The position numbers and the translations under genes are program-made. Shown here in pieces: positions 21,760 to 33,411 of a stretch of DNA of 64,000 bases. Source of the DNA: Bufo bufo (lineage: Eukaryota > Chordata > Amphibia > Anura > Bufonidae); contig NC_053392.1 in NCBI RefSeq assembly GCF_905171765.1, positions 345,108,995 through 345,172,994 on the forward strand. Reading direction: 5' to 3'. The notes beneath the pieces are model-generated. The model saw only the letters and a list, made by a program, of their open reading frames with translations, did no database searches and was not told the origin of the DNA. The first letter of the stretch is position 1; each line of letters opens with the position of its first letter.

Positions 21760-22528
21760 GGCCTCATGCACATGACAGTGAAAAATGGCTGTGTGACGGC
21801 CGTTTAAGTAACGGTCGTCACATGGCCATTTTTAGCACCAATGAAAGTGTATTAGGGTACTCACATGCCCATTCTTTTAACGGCTATTGAATAGCATCCA
21901 TTCAAAAATAGGACATATACTTATTTTGTCCGTTTCCACGGCCAGATGGACCCCATTGAAATCAATGGGACCGTTTTTGATGGTCGCTTACACAGGAGTG
22001 CACCCGTCTAATGGCCGTTAAAAAACGGGTACACTTTAACAATATGGCCATTTAGGGGTTAAAAAAAACTCATCCACTTGCTTGCGCTGCAGCAGTCTCT
22101 TCTCTCTTCGTTGAGCAGAACCTGCCGAAGGACCTGTGATATGCATGATGAAGTAGTGATGTCATTGCGCACATCGCAGAGAAAAGAGACTGCTGCAGCA
22201 CAATCAAGTCGATGAGGTGAGGTTTTTGTTTTTGTTTTATTTTTTGTCAAATCAACAAAAAAAAACAGCTGAGGGAAACTATGGGGGCATTATTTACACC
22301 ATGGAGGAATTTAAGCTAGGGGCCTCCATTGGGGGCGTTATTAAAGCTGGAGCCAGTAAAAACAAAAAATAGCTACACTATTATTATTTTAGCTGGGTGC
22401 TCTCAGAAGGGTGGGTCTAGAAATCCGTTTTTAATGGACATAATAAATGGAGGCTAAATGGCCATAAAAAACTGACAGTGTATCCGTTTTTAATAGACAT
22501 TTTTTTTCACTGTTGTGTGCATGTGGCC
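21760..22528. mobile_element. MITE with TAA target (769 bp)
   Basis: Ends GGCCTCATGCACATGACAGT and its imperfect complement ending TGTGCATGTGGCC, flanked by TAA (21757-21759 and 22529-22531). The interior contains repeated AAACGG/CCGTTT motifs and non-coding DNA. The 3-bp target and GGC terminus suggest a Harbinger-like origin, the same style as the MITEs at 1-153 and 51679-52193. Confidence 0.75.
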
Positions 22529-22531
22529 TAA

Positions 22532-22972
22532 GCTGGTAGATCTCTAGACATAGTGAGAGAAGATAAGAGAATAAGAGTAATTTCCTTCCCAACTCCAAAT
22601 CTGCATCAAGTACCTTTTTCTAGAAATCTAGTAACTATACCTTTTCAAGTCTTTTAGTTCACCATTACAACCTTCTGTGGCAGAGAGTATAATAGCCCCA
22701 CTGCTCTTACAGTAAAGAGCACCCATCTAATTTTGGTGTATAGACCTTCTTTCCTCTAAACGTCCCTTAATTACAATCTTGGGTATAAATATATTAGGGG
22801 ACAGATCTCTGTATATACCCTTGATATATTTATACAAAGTTATTAGGTTACTCCTCAGTCATTATTTTTCTAAACTATTGTAAATAACCCTAATTCTGAT
22901 AATATTTTTAGGTACCATAGGCCACACATTCCATAAATTTATTTACAAACTTTGAATCGGCTAAAGTTCTAG
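22532..22972. other. Unassigned AT-rich spacer
   Basis: About 440 bp with no coding or repeat structure I can recognise. Confidence 0.3.
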
Positions 22973-22974
22973 AC

Positions 22975-23009
<35 letters not shown>

Positions 23010-23011
23010 CG
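22973..23011. repeat. GATA microsatellite
   Basis: About nine GATA units directly abutting the hammerhead-like relic at 23012. The same tetranucleotide forms a longer array at 23212-23340. Confidence 0.95.
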
Positions 23012-23045
23012 AAGGCTCCATTGAGAGAGCAGAAACGTTGCATTG
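23010..23045 (+). ncRNA. Hammerhead-like relic (Penelope-type tail)
   Basis: GACGAAGGCTCC, a short loop, GAGAGC, then GAAACGTT: this follows the hammerhead plan of GA-core, stem II, GAAA, stem III and cleavage triplet. The expected CTGA start is replaced by the end of the GATA array, and the stem-I partner is lost. It is probably a dead copy; the following bases (AATAAAGAT) resemble a retroelement 3' tail. Confidence 0.35.
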
Positions 23046-23211
23046 TTATTGGGTGTAATAAAGATCCACTTTCTTCTACTGGAAGACCGGAGTGCTGCCC
23101 TGCTACTTTTACTTTAGTGGCTGTTTTTTTTTTTTCGTCCAAAAACATTCCAGGGATATTGCACCTGGCATCTGAAAAGAGTGCTGCTGTACTAATTTTT
23201 TTTCTGTCTAG

Positions 23212-23269
23212 ATAGATAGATAGATATGAGATAGATGGATGGATGGATAGACAGATACATATAGATATG

Positions 23270-23340
<71 letters not shown>
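23212..23340. repeat. GATA microsatellite (interrupted)
   Basis: GATA/GATG units, uninterrupted from about 23272 to 23340. The open frames on the minus strand reading repeated YLSI are just the tetranucleotide translated. Confidence 0.95.
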
Positions 23341-24948
23341 ATCTGTACACATTACTGGAATGACATGTTTTTTTTTCTATTACAGTGTAATCAGACAAAA
23401 TGGATTGTTCTTGTGACTACTGAATCTCTTTTTACTTTCTCATACCTCACCTCTTACCTCAATGTTTTGTTCCATGAACATCCAATGAGTATAATAATGG
23501 TAAATTGTGTGATCTAGAAAAATTTAATCTCTACTTTGTAAGCCATTATTGAAATTGACAAGTAACATCCTTCTTAAACGTCTTCTGGGTTAAATGTAAT
23601 TTGCATTGAGATTTTACTATACAGAGATAAGGCTAACTAGCTCCATCAAGTGGTAACTGATGCACTACAGCAACACCATTTAAAGTATATATTCAGTCAT
23701 TGCTAAGCTAAAATAGTAGATGCACCTCATGATACTATAATAAAACACTGTGGTTTATTAACGTATTTCATGTCTTGCATTGAATTTAGTTTAAACAAGA
23801 CAAATGAGAGGTAGAAGGATGGATAATAGAGAAAAAAGAGCCTGTGTATCTCTATGAAGCCTGGGTGACTATCTGACAAATAATAGCTCCACAGCTATTT
23901 CCATGACTCCTTAGCTAGAAAGAAAGCATAAATAACTGGAATTTCCTAGTTCTAGTAGAGAAAATTATTGTAAGAACCCACCCTCCAAATATGTCTTCTT
24001 TAAATTGCATTATAAACTTTTGTTGTGATCATAGTACACACTTGACATATCATCAGTGCGGGCCTATTGGTTGGTCATGCGTGAACCTATAAGAAAAATA
24101 CACTAGTGACAGGTGATCCAAAGTCAACTCAAGCTGGGAACTTTTCCTGTTAGATAATTTGGTACTATTTGGGCTAATCAAAAGCTGATGATAAAACGAG
24201 AAAAAATGCCAACATGAACAAATATTGACTTTTCAGCATAGATACGTTAACTAATTTTGATGTTCATATTTTCATAATGTTGGACCTTTTTATATACGTA
24301 CAAAATGTAGAAATTAACTCACAGAATCCTTATGCAGTAAATGAGAACTTTCATTCCTACCTGCAGTGAACAAACTATAAAACATTAATTTTCTTTTATG
24401 TAATTTATCATAAAAAGGTTGTTTTGCTGTAAAATGTAAAACATAGAATGATTAATAATTTGGACAAAACAAGCCTGCATAATATAACTAGAATCTGAGA
24501 AACAAGTTAAGTCTGCAGAATAAATCATGTATGGAGACATTGGGCCCTGGGTGTTGATGAATTGTTCTCTTGTTCTGAAATAAATCCTGAGTGAACAAAG
24601 TGTACTAGATTTTCATGTTCTGAACAGCAAACTAATATTTCTAGTCTGGGAAAAAATGGAAAAACCATTCCTACTTGTCCGCTTAAACATATTTCATGTA
24701 TAAAAATAACATTTTTTTTGCTTTTTTTAATGTTTAAATTTGAAGGGGTTGTTCGTTTTCTGATTGAATTTCTGAAATGCCAAACAATGACGTATAAGAC
24801 ATATGAAATGCTAGAAGTGCCCGTTGCTTAACTCAGCACACTCATAGAAGCCCCATATTAACTAGGCTCTAAGAAAATCACGTGATCATTGTTGTCTTGT
24901 AGGATGCATTCACAGATCTCAATGACAAATATACAGTAATACGATATA
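23341..24948. other. Unassigned AT-rich region
   Basis: About 1.6 kb with no open frame of note, no inverted repeats and no element termini that I can identify. Confidence 0.35.
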
Positions 24949-25096
24949 TACAGTGCCTTTAAAAAGTATTCACACCCCTTGAACTTTTCCACATTTTCAC
25001 GTTACACCCACAACCTTAAATGTATCTTATTGGGATTTTATGTAACAGATCAACACAAAGTAGCAAGAGTGTGTAAAGTAAAAAGAAAATAATATA

Positions 25097-26145
25097 CACT
25101 CACCTAAAGAATTATTAGGAACACCATACTAATACGGTGTTGGATCCCCTTTTGCCTTCAGAACTGCCTTAATTCTACGTGGCATTGATTCAACAAGGTG
25201 CTGATAGCATTCTTTAGAAATGTTGGCCCATATTGATAGGATAGCATCTTGCAGTTCATGGAGATTTTAGGGATGCACATCCAGGGCATGAAGCTCCCGT
25301 TCCACCACATCCCAAAGATGCTCTATTGGGTTAAGATCTGGTGACTGTGGGGGCCATTTTAGTACAGTGAACTCATTGTCATGTTCAAGAAACCAATTTG
25401 AAATGATTCAAGCTTTGTGACATGGTGCATTATCCTGCTGGAAGTAGCCATCAAAGGATGGATACATGTTCTCATTCTGTTTACGCCAAATTCGGACTCT
25501 ACCATTTAAATGTCTCAACAGAAATCGAGACTCATCAGACCAGGCAACATTTTTCCAGTCTTTAACAGTCCAATTTTGGTGAGCTCGTGCAAATTGTAGC
25601 CTCTTTTTCCTATTTGTAGTGGAGATGAGTGGTACCCAGTGGGGTCTTCTGCTGTTGTAGTGATCCGCCTCAAGGTTGTGCGTGTTGTGGCTTCACAAAT
25701 ACTTTGCTGCATACATCGGTTGTAACGAGTGGTTATTTCAGTCAACGTTGCTCTTCTATCAGCTTGAATCAGTCGGCCCATTCTCCTCTGACCTCTAGCA
25801 TCCACAAGGCATTTTTGCCCACAGGACTGCCGCATACTGGATGTTTTTCCCTTTTCACACCATTCTTTGTAAACCCTAGAAATGGTTGTGCGTGAAAATC
25901 CCAGTAACTGAGCAGATTGTGAAATACTCAGACCGGCCCAACTGGCACCAACAACCATGCCACGCTCAAAATTGCTTAAATCACCTTTCTTTCCCATTCT
26001 GACATTCAGTTTGGAGTTCAAGAGATTGTCTTGACCAGGACCACCCCCCTAAATGTATTGAAGCAACTGCCATGTGATTGGTTGACTAGATAATTGCATT
26101 AATGAGAAATAGAACAGGTGTTCCTAATAATTCTTTAGGTGAGTG
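25097..26145 (-). mobile_element. Tc1-C, Tc1/mariner element nested in Tc1-B
   Basis: Ends CACTCACCTAAAGAATTATT and its complement, flanked by TA (25095-25096 and 26146-26147). It sits between the left terminus and the transposase of Tc1-B. The transposase is on the minus strand: the N-terminal half is open, the C-terminal half (25097-25514) has stops and shifts. Confidence 0.9.
25160..26021 (-). pseudogene. Tc1-C transposase, N-terminal half open
   Basis: The 168-residue stretch 26021-25515 begins near MGKKGDLSNFERGMVVGA and includes a helix-turn-helix (SQSAQLLGFSRTTISRVYKEW) and a second DNA-binding segment (RRMGRLIQADRRATLTEIT). It runs out of frame before the catalytic core. The remainder to about 25160 is recognisable only in pieces such as the region just before DSPDLNP-type sequence (around 25320). 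Inactive. Confidence 0.8.
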
Positions 26146-26329
26146 TATATGGCTTTCAAAAGTGAGGCATGCATTTGTATTCAGCCCCCTGTACTCTGAT
26201 ACCCCTAAATAAAATCCAGTGCAACCAATTGCCTTCAGAAATCACCTAATTAGTAAATAGAGTCCACCTGTGTGTAATTTATTTTCAGTATAACTACAAC
26301 TGTTCTTTGTAGTCCTCAGAGGTTTGTTA

Positions 26330-27330
26330 GAGAACATTAATGATCAAACAGCATCATGAAATCCAGCGAACACATCAGACAGATCAGGGATAAAGTTGTA
26401 GAGAAGTGTAAAGCAGGGTTAGGTTATAAAAAAATATCCCAAGCTTTAAACATCTCACGGAGCACTGTTCCATCAATCATCTAAAAATTGAAAGAGTATA
26501 GCACAACTGCAAACCTACCAAGACATGGCCGTCCACCTAAAGTGACAGCCTAGGCAAGGACAGCACTAATTAGACAAACAGCCAAGAGGCCCATGGTCAC
26601 TCTGGAGAAGCTGCAGAGATCCACAGCTCAGGTAGGAGAATCTGTCCACAGGACAACTATTTGCCATGTACTCCAAAAATCTGTCCATTATGGAAGAGTG
26701 GCAAGAAGAAGCCCAGTTTGGAAAGCAAGCCATAAGAAGTCCAGTTTGCCATTTGCCACAAGCCATGTAGGGGACACAGCAAACATGTGCTAGAAGGTTC
26801 TCTAGTCAGATGAGACCAAAGTTGAACTTTTTGGCCTAAATTAAAAACACTATGTGTGGTGGAAAACTGCACATCGCCCTGAACACACCATCCCCACTGT
26901 GAAACATGGTGGCAGCATCATGCTGCTGTGGGGATGCTTTTCATAAGAAGGGACAGGGAAGCAGGTCATAGTTGATGGGAAGATGGATGGAACTAAATTT
27001 AGGGCAATCCTGGAAGAAAAACTTTTAGAGGCTGCAAAAGACTTGAGAATGGGGTAGAGGTTCACCTTCCAGCAGGACAATGACCCTAAACATACAGCCA
27101 GAGCTACAATGGAATGGTTTAGATCAAAGCAAATTCATGCTTTATACTGGCCCAATCAAAGTCCAGACCTAAATCCCATTGCGAATCTGTAACAAGACTT
27201 TAAAATTGCTGTTCACAAAAGCTTCTCATCCAATCTGACTGAGTTTGAGCTATTTTGCAAAGGCAACAATTTAAGCCTCTAGATGTGCAAAACTGGTAGA
27301 GACATAACCCAAAAGACTTGCAGCTGTAGT
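26330..27330 (+). pseudogene. Tc1-B transposase, catalytic Glu replaced
   Basis: Plus-strand pieces in several frames follow the Tc1 order: an N-terminal HTH region (about 26400-26560), a segment with TGCTAGAAGG before the first catalytic Asp (about 26800-26820), GGSIMLWGCF-like sequence (about 26908-26943), then the second Asp in QDNDPKH (about 27075). In the SPDLNPI motif (about 27165-27186) the residue after Ile is Ala (GCG) rather than the catalytic Glu, and a stop follows within a few codons. It is non-functional by several criteria. Confidence 0.75.
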
Positions 27331-27347
27331 TGCAGTGAAAGGTGGTC

Positions 27348-27877
27348 TGTCACGGATGAAGTTAGCAGATAGCTGGAACATATAAATAAACAAGCGACTG
27401 GCTTGATCCCAAACTAAGGAGCTTATAGGTGAGCCCTATAAAACCCTAAGAGCTCTCCCTGACTGCTATGCACATGCAAGGGTCTGTATGGTAGATGATT
27501 GCATGCCCGCGTACCTAATACTGTGTGACACCTGAAAACCCTATAATTGTTGAGGGGACACGACCACCGGCTCCCTGCACTTAATACGGACGAGTCAGGG
27601 TCACCTAGAATCAAGCCAGCAAGGAAACACAATAAAGTAAATGACTTATCTGAACAAACAGCAGAAGCAGCCTCCAGCAGTGAACACCTCATCCAGGAAG
27701 TAGTATAAACCGCAAAGTGAGGCAGTATGGGAGGGATTATAAAGGAAGACAATTAGTCGAAATAAGTGACACCTGGCAGATGGAAAGGAGATGAGAAAGT
27801 GAAACCAAAACAAAGAACATCATACAAGAGGTAGAGAAGAACGTCTGCCAGATCTTCTCACAGAACTGGCGGTGACA
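27348..27877. mobile_element. Solo LTR of a Gypsy element related to Gypsy-1
   Basis: Starts TGTCACGG and ends GGTGACA, 530 bp, with a 5-bp duplication TGGTC (27343-27347 and 27878-27882). It shares blocks with the Gypsy-1 LTR (36524-37050) such as GACACGACCACCGGCTCCCT and GTCAGGGTCACCT but is clearly diverged, so it is a sister subfamily. No internal region remains, as expected after LTR-LTR recombination. Confidence 0.9.
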
Positions 27878-28109
27878 TGGTCCTACAAAGGGCTGACTCA
27901 GGGGGGCTGCATACAAATGCACACCACACTTTCCAGATTTTTATTTATAAAAATTTTTTAAAACCATGTATCATTTTAATTTCACTTCACACATACTTGC
28001 TACTTTGTATTGGGATGTCACAGAAAATCCCACTGAAATGCATTTAAGTTTGTGGGTGTAACATAAAAATATGTGGAACAGTTCAAGGGGTATGAATACT
28101 TTTTCAAGG

Positions 28110-28112
<3 letters not shown>

Positions 28113-28146
<34 letters not shown>
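28113..28146. repeat. TA dinucleotide microsatellite at a Tc1 junction
   Basis: About sixteen TA units start exactly where the right terminus of Tc1-B meets its TA target duplication, suggesting expansion of the target TA. Confidence 0.9.
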
Positions 28147-28149
<3 letters not shown>

Positions 28150-28494
28150 TCATCAGCCATAAAATGTAAAAGCAAGTGATGAGGATAACATTGAGTATCT
28201 CGAAACAATGATATCTGTCAAGTGGTGCTATACTTTATATTAGGCAGGGGTTGTCTCACCTCAGCAAATTGTATTTATCATGTAGAGAAAGTTAATACAA
28301 GGCACTTACTAATGTACTGTGATTGTCTATATTGCTTCCTTTGCTGGCTAGACTCATTTTTCCATCACATTATATGCTTCTTGTTTCCATGGTTACAACC
28401 ACCCTTCAATCCAGCATTGGTGGTTGTGTCAGCCTATGTGTGCTCCTATTGTCCTGGCCACCTGAGAGGCCAGAGATTTTTTCTATAGTGTGCA
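28147..28494. other. Unassigned spacer
   Basis: About 350 bp; the small overlapping open frames (28222-28488 and 28323-28580) have no recognisable domain. Possibly part of the decayed Tc1 remnant that follows. Confidence 0.3.
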
Positions 28495-29078
28495 AGCATG
28501 GCCAGAACTGGACCATGGAGCAATGGAAGAAGGTAGCCTGGTCTGATGAAGTGGCTGCCACAGTGTTCCTGCCCCCTTAACAGTGACCACCACAGCACCT
28601 GCCCCCTTAACAGTAACCTCCACAGCGCCCGCTTCCTTAACAGTAACCTCCACAGTGCCCCGCCCCCCTTAACTGTGACCTCCACAGCGCCTCACAGTGA
28701 CTTTCACAGTGGCCTTTCCCTTAACAATGATCTCCACAGCACTCTGCCCCCTCAACCGTGACCCTGCACAATGCCCCACCCCTATAACAGTCACCTCCAC
28801 AGCTGCCCACCCCCTTAACAGTAACCCCCTCCAAAGACACCAACCACCTTAACAGTGACCTTTACATCATCTCGCCCCCTTAACAGTACCCTGCATAGCA
28901 CTCTGACCCCTTAACAATGATCTTCACAGCACCCCACCCCCTTAACCATGACCCTGCACAATGCCACACCCCCTATAACAGTGACCTCCACAGCGCCTCA
29001 ATGATTCCAGGCTGTCTAGTTGTAATAGGGGGACCTGTGCAATATTAGGCTGGTGGTCTTAATGTTATGGCTAATCAG
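28495..29078 (+). mobile_element. Decayed Tc1-like remnant with an expanded minisatellite
   Basis: 28503-28556 encodes NWTMEQWKKVAWSDEV, a typical Tc1 segment ending in the first catalytic Asp. The right end, TTAATGTTATGGCTAATCAG (about 29058-29077), resembles a Tc1-like terminus. The catalytic C-terminal half between them is replaced by a ~31-bp minisatellite. Confidence 0.6.
28545..29000. repeat. ~31-bp minisatellite
   Basis: About fourteen irregular copies of a unit like CCTTAACAGTGACCTCCACA followed by a GC-rich GCGCC(C)-type filler. Copies differ by substitutions and small length changes. Confidence 0.85.
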
Positions 29079-29459
29079 TATAGATATAGATAGATAGATA
29101 GATATATTTATTCATAATAATAAAAATGATAAATATATTATAAGAAGAAAAAAGGACAGAAAACAAATAGGAGAGATTTATGAAACTATCTAACCTTTGT
29201 TGCTCATAAGAACTAATCACAGCACAGCTTTTATTTCATGTTCTGTTCTTTAGGCAACAAAGACAGTTTTTCTTTTAGACAGTTTCATAAATCTTCTCCT
29301 GTAACTTCATTTATTACAGCACCTAACGGGAGTGCTTATGATAAAGGGTACTTGTAGGACTACTTAAAAGCAGTTATGTTCGTGAGCTAAGACATTTTCC
29401 TGTATACTCACTCATACGAAGGAGAAGGACCTACAGTGAAGACATTAGCCACTGCACTA

Positions 29460-31021
29460 CAGTCGTGGCCAAAAGTTTTGAGAATGACACAAATATTAGT
29501 TTTCACAAAGTTTGCTGCTAAACTGCTTTTAGATTTTTGTTTCAGTTGTTTCTGTGATGTAGTGAAAAATAATAATTACACGCACTTCATATGTTTCAAA
29601 GGCTTTTATCGACAATTACATGATATTTATGCAAAGAGTCAGTATTTGCCAGTGTTGGCCCTTCTTTTTCAGGACCCTCTGCAATTCGACTGGGCATGCT
29701 CTCAATCAACTTCTGGGCCAATTCCTGACTGATAGCAAACCCATTCTTTCATAATCACTTCTTGGAGTTTGTCAAAATTAGTGGGTTTTTGTTTGTCCAC
29801 CCGCCCTCTTGAGGATTGACCACAAGTTCTCAATGGGATTAAGATCTGGGGAGTTTCCAGGCCATGGACCCAAAATGTCAACGTTTTGGTCCCGAGCCAC
29901 TTAGTTATCACTTTAGCCTTATGGCACGGTGCTCCATCGTGCTGGAAAATGCATTGTTCTTCACCAAACTATTGTTGGATTGTTGGAAGAAGTTGCTGTT
30001 GGAGGGTGTTTTGGTACCATTCTTTATTCATGGCTGTGTTTTTGGGCAAAATTGTGAGTGAGCCACTCCCTTGGATGAGAAGCAACCCCACACATGAATG
30101 GTCTCAGGATGCTTTACTGTTGGCATGACACAGGACTGATGGTAGCGCTCACCTTTTCTTCTCCGGAAAAGCCTTTTTCCAGATGCCCCAAACAATCGGA
30201 AAGAGGCTTCATCGGAGAATATGACTTTGCCCCAGTCCTCAGCAGTCCATTCACCAAACTTTCTGCAGAAGATCAATCTGTCCCTGATGTTTTTTTTGGA
30301 GAGAAGTGGCTTCTTGCTGCCCTTCTTGACACCAGGCCATCTTCCAAAAAGTCTTCGCCTCACTGTGCGTGCAGATGCGCTCACACCTGCCTGCTGCCAT
30401 TCCTGAGCAAGTTCTGCACTGGTGGCACTCCGATCCCGCAGCTGAATCCTCTTTAGGAGACGATCCTCGCGCTTGCTGGACTTTCTTGGATGCCCTGAAG
30501 CCTTCTTAACAAGAATTGAACCTCTTTCCTTGAAGTTCTTGATGATCCTATAAATTGTTTATTGAGGTGCAATCTTAGTAGCCACAATATCCTTGCCTGT
30601 GAAGCCATTTTTATGCAATGCAATGATGGCTGCACGCGTTTCTTTGCAGGTCACCATGGTTAACAATGGAAGAACAATGATTTCAATCATCACCCTCCTT
30701 TTAACATGTCAAGTCTGCCATTTTAACGCAATCAGCCTGACATAATGATCTCCAGCCTTGTGCTCGTCAACATTCTCACCTGAGTTAACAAGACGATTAC
30801 TGAAATGATCTCAGCAGGTCCTTTAATGACAGCAATGAAATGCAGTGGAAAGTTTTTTTTGGGGATTAAGTTAATTTTCATGGCAAAGAAGGACTATGCA
30901 ATTCATCTGATCACTCTTCATAACATTCTGGAGTATATGCAAATTGCTATTATAAAACTTAAGCAGCAACTTTTCCAATTTCCAATATTTATGTAATTCT
31001 CAAAACTTTTGGCCACGACTG
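29460..31021 (-). mobile_element. Tc1-D, Tc1/mariner element
   Basis: Ends CAGTCGTGGCCAAAAGTTTT and its complement (ending 31021), with TA at 29458-29459 on the left and TTA on the right, where one base seems to have been gained. Length about 1.56 kb is normal for Tc1. The transposase is on the minus strand and in several frames. Confidence 0.9.
29702..30650 (-). pseudogene. Tc1-D transposase, frameshifted
   Basis: 30635-30453 holds the N-terminal HTH remnant. 30384-30028 (118 residues) has the second DNA-binding region (SARTVRRRLFG), KKNIRDRLIFCRKF, the first catalytic Asp in IFSDEASFRLFG and HVWGCFSSKG. 29911-29702 holds the C-terminal end (KVITKWL-type, then TPQILIPLRT where SPDLNPIENL would be). 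Stops and frame changes separate the pieces, and the DLNPIE motif is degraded. Confidence 0.8.
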
Positions 31022-31596
31022 TTACATTGGGTAGTGCTAAAAGACATGCCAGAGGTCACATGTGGTGGGATGTCGGCCTTCTTCCCTAATTAGGAAGTCT
31101 CAAGGAAAGTATTGCAGTATTGGAGAACCAAAGAAGCAGAAGAGGGTTTTTTTTATGAAAAAAGTATGTTAATGTATATATTTCATAGTCACCTATCAGC
31201 AACCAGTATCATAGCAGCAATACTGAACGCTGTTACAGACACGGAAATTACACATCATGCAGGGGGTGAGATGTAGCAAAATTCCTACGCGAGACTAAAT
31301 TAATTTTCTATGCCTGAGTGATCTAATAATGATTAGTCTGTGTATTCCCATCATCCGTAACATTTTTGAATAATGTCCGTAAGGCATAGGAAGGATGATA
31401 TTTCAATTCATGATTAAAACTATTCCAAATATATGGTTCTCATGTTGCTCTGTAAATTCCTCCTTGGCTTACATGTGCAGCTGCTGTTACAGAAGTTGTT
31501 ACTTAGGTATTTATAATGAATAATCTATTATATAGTTGTCAATAAAAACAAATAAAGTAAATTGAAAAAACATAAATCATATATTTCTGTAGTTAT
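31022..31596. other. Unassigned AT-rich spacer
   Basis: About 575 bp without a recognisable gene, repeat or terminus. Confidence 0.3.
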
Positions 31597-31600
31597 TTAA

Positions 31601-32017
31601 AGGGGTTATCCCTTGATTAATGTAAAAAATTAAAACAGGACATTAATACAGTACATGACAATCTTTTTCTAACACAACTATAACCAGCCCTGTACCTCGC
31701 ATGGATCCAGAGTCCCCCCATTCATTGCATCAATTGCTTTGCTACATTTATATCAAGCTGGCAACACAAGTCTTTTCTGCTGCAGCTCACTGGGTGTCTG
31801 TTTTGCTGCAGTTGGATGGAACTGAGCATGTGTGTCCACTTCATTAAGGTGGAAATAGAAATAAGAATAAAAACAAACCACAGGTGGCGCTAAACAGATA
31901 CATTTTATTGAATAACTCAGTAAATATACAAAATTTTAAATTAAATTAAATTACAAAAGTATTCAGATCCACGTGCTGGTTTAAAAACTGCAAAATATTT
32001 TTCATAGGATAACCCCT
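31601..32017. mobile_element. TTAA-flanked MITE (417 bp)
   Basis: Ends AGGGGTTATCC and GGATAACCCCT are inverted repeats, flanked by TTAA (31597-31600 and 32018-32021). Interior AT-rich and non-coding. Confidence 0.85.
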
Positions 32018-32290
32018 TTAAGGGAGTTTTCCTACAATAAAGACTATAACAAGTAATAGGCCATAAATGGGGTTCTAAATATGAAATAGACTGAACCTAA
32101 TCTTGTTTCCATATCCCATCTTCAAAGAAACAATTAACCCATATTAAAAAATATATTGGAGAGTACAAATAATGCATTAAATTGAAACTCTAGCAAGGGG
32201 GGAACTAACTCTCCTTAGGGAGAGAGCACCTTAATCAGTGTGAGGAGACTTATAGGCCATACATGCTCCTCTGGAATTCTGGGAGGGAAG
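32018..32290. other. Short unassigned spacer
   Basis: AT-rich, with no features recognised. Confidence 0.3.
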
Positions 32291-32392
32291 AAATGCAAAT
32301 GAGATCTTAACAAGCTTTGCCTCTAATGCCATCAACTGCCTTACATCTGGTGGCATTAGAGGCAAAGCTTGTTAAGAGCTCATTTGCATTGA
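32291..32392. repeat. Short inverted repeat (~42-bp arms)
   Basis: The left arm near 32294-32333 and right arm near 32350-32390 are near-perfect complements containing GCTTTGCCTCTAATGCCA. Loop about 20 bp. It is flanked by unremarkable DNA and is probably a fold-back repeat. Confidence 0.8.
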
Positions 32393-32458
32393 AACTCTAT
32401 GAATGTTATTTCTAAACTTTTGCTTAGCAGCCTAGTTAAATTCAACATTATATTGTAG

Positions 32459-33411
32459 TTGAACACTGGAGGCAAATCCAAGATTATCAAACTTTTTACA
32501 TACTTCAGAGTACATACTGCCCTATTAGACCGGCATAAGCCCAACAGTGTGAAGGAGGTTCAAAAATTTGCAGGTTTTGCACATTTCTATAACAATTTTC
32601 TAGGAACGTCTCAAAAATTATTTGTCCAAAAACACAAATGCTAAGAGACTCTGCATTTAAGTGGATTTCAAGTGCTGAAGTCAAGTTTACCAAATGCTTG
32701 TGATCCTACAGTACCTTGGTTCATTCTAATCCAGACTTACCATATGTCATTAAAATTAATTGCTTCAGTGTGAGTAGTGTTGTCCCAAAGAGTTGGTGAA
32801 AAGTATTTGCATCTTCTGAGAACATGAACACTATTTTATTAATAGTCGTCCGTCTAACCGAGATGCTCACTTTGTACCCAAAAAGGAACTGCGTAAAAGG
32901 CTGCACAACTATTTATCCAAGTCTACACAGAATACCCAACAATGTAGTTTCTGTAAGAAAATAAAAAAAAATTGTGATCTGGACTCCTTATCTGCGTTAG
33001 TACATGCATTACTGCAAATAACAGTCCAGAATCATGGTGACAAGATTCACTTTAAGCTCAGAATACTGTCTTTCAAGCTAGATCAGAAATTAATTGGACC
33101 ATGTGAAATTGTGGTCAATGTAATCCAGTAGCCTTTTGTTTAAAGCATCCAAAGTCTATGAGGATTACCGTTTTTCACTGTTATCAATCCATTTCCAGAA
33201 TGAAATTTACAACCTCAGACACAGTATTTTTTTGCATTCAACTATAGTACTCGATTCAGTGGCAAGTATATTGTTATGAAGCTAACTCATGGGTGCCTGT
33301 GAGAAAGATTTATCCTCCACAGTTGTTGAAAGAACTTTATTGTGACCATACGGTGACCAAACCCACTCAACTATCATCCTGAGGATACTGTTTGAAAGAG
33401 AGGAATACTGT
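32459..33411 (+). pseudogene. Ancient Ty3/Gypsy pol relic
   Basis: The open stretch 32459-32644 contains KPNSVKEVQKFAGFAHFYNNFL, the Gypsy RT/RNase H junction motif. Downstream, with many stops, are traces of the RNase H start (around 32640-32760) and, near 33050-33100, KLDQKLIGPCEIV, matching the GPRFIGPY-type region after integrase. The order and spacing fit a compressed, very old Gypsy. Its 3' LTR candidate follows at 33412. Confidence 0.65.

Larger units (their letters stand above)
24951..28113 (+). mobile_element. Tc1-B, Tc1/mariner element containing two later insertions
   Basis: The left end CAGTGCCTTTAAAAAGTATT follows TA (24949-24950) and the right end reads AATACTTTTTCAAGGCACT, a near-perfect complement, running into a TA microsatellite. 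It is interrupted by a second Tc1 (25097-26145) and a solo Gypsy LTR (27348-27877); without them it is about 1.6 kb, normal for Tc1. The transposase (plus strand) is decayed. Confidence 0.9.

Noticed and set aside
22969..23398. Open frames of repeated YLSI residues
   Set aside because: Direct translation of the GATA microsatellite.
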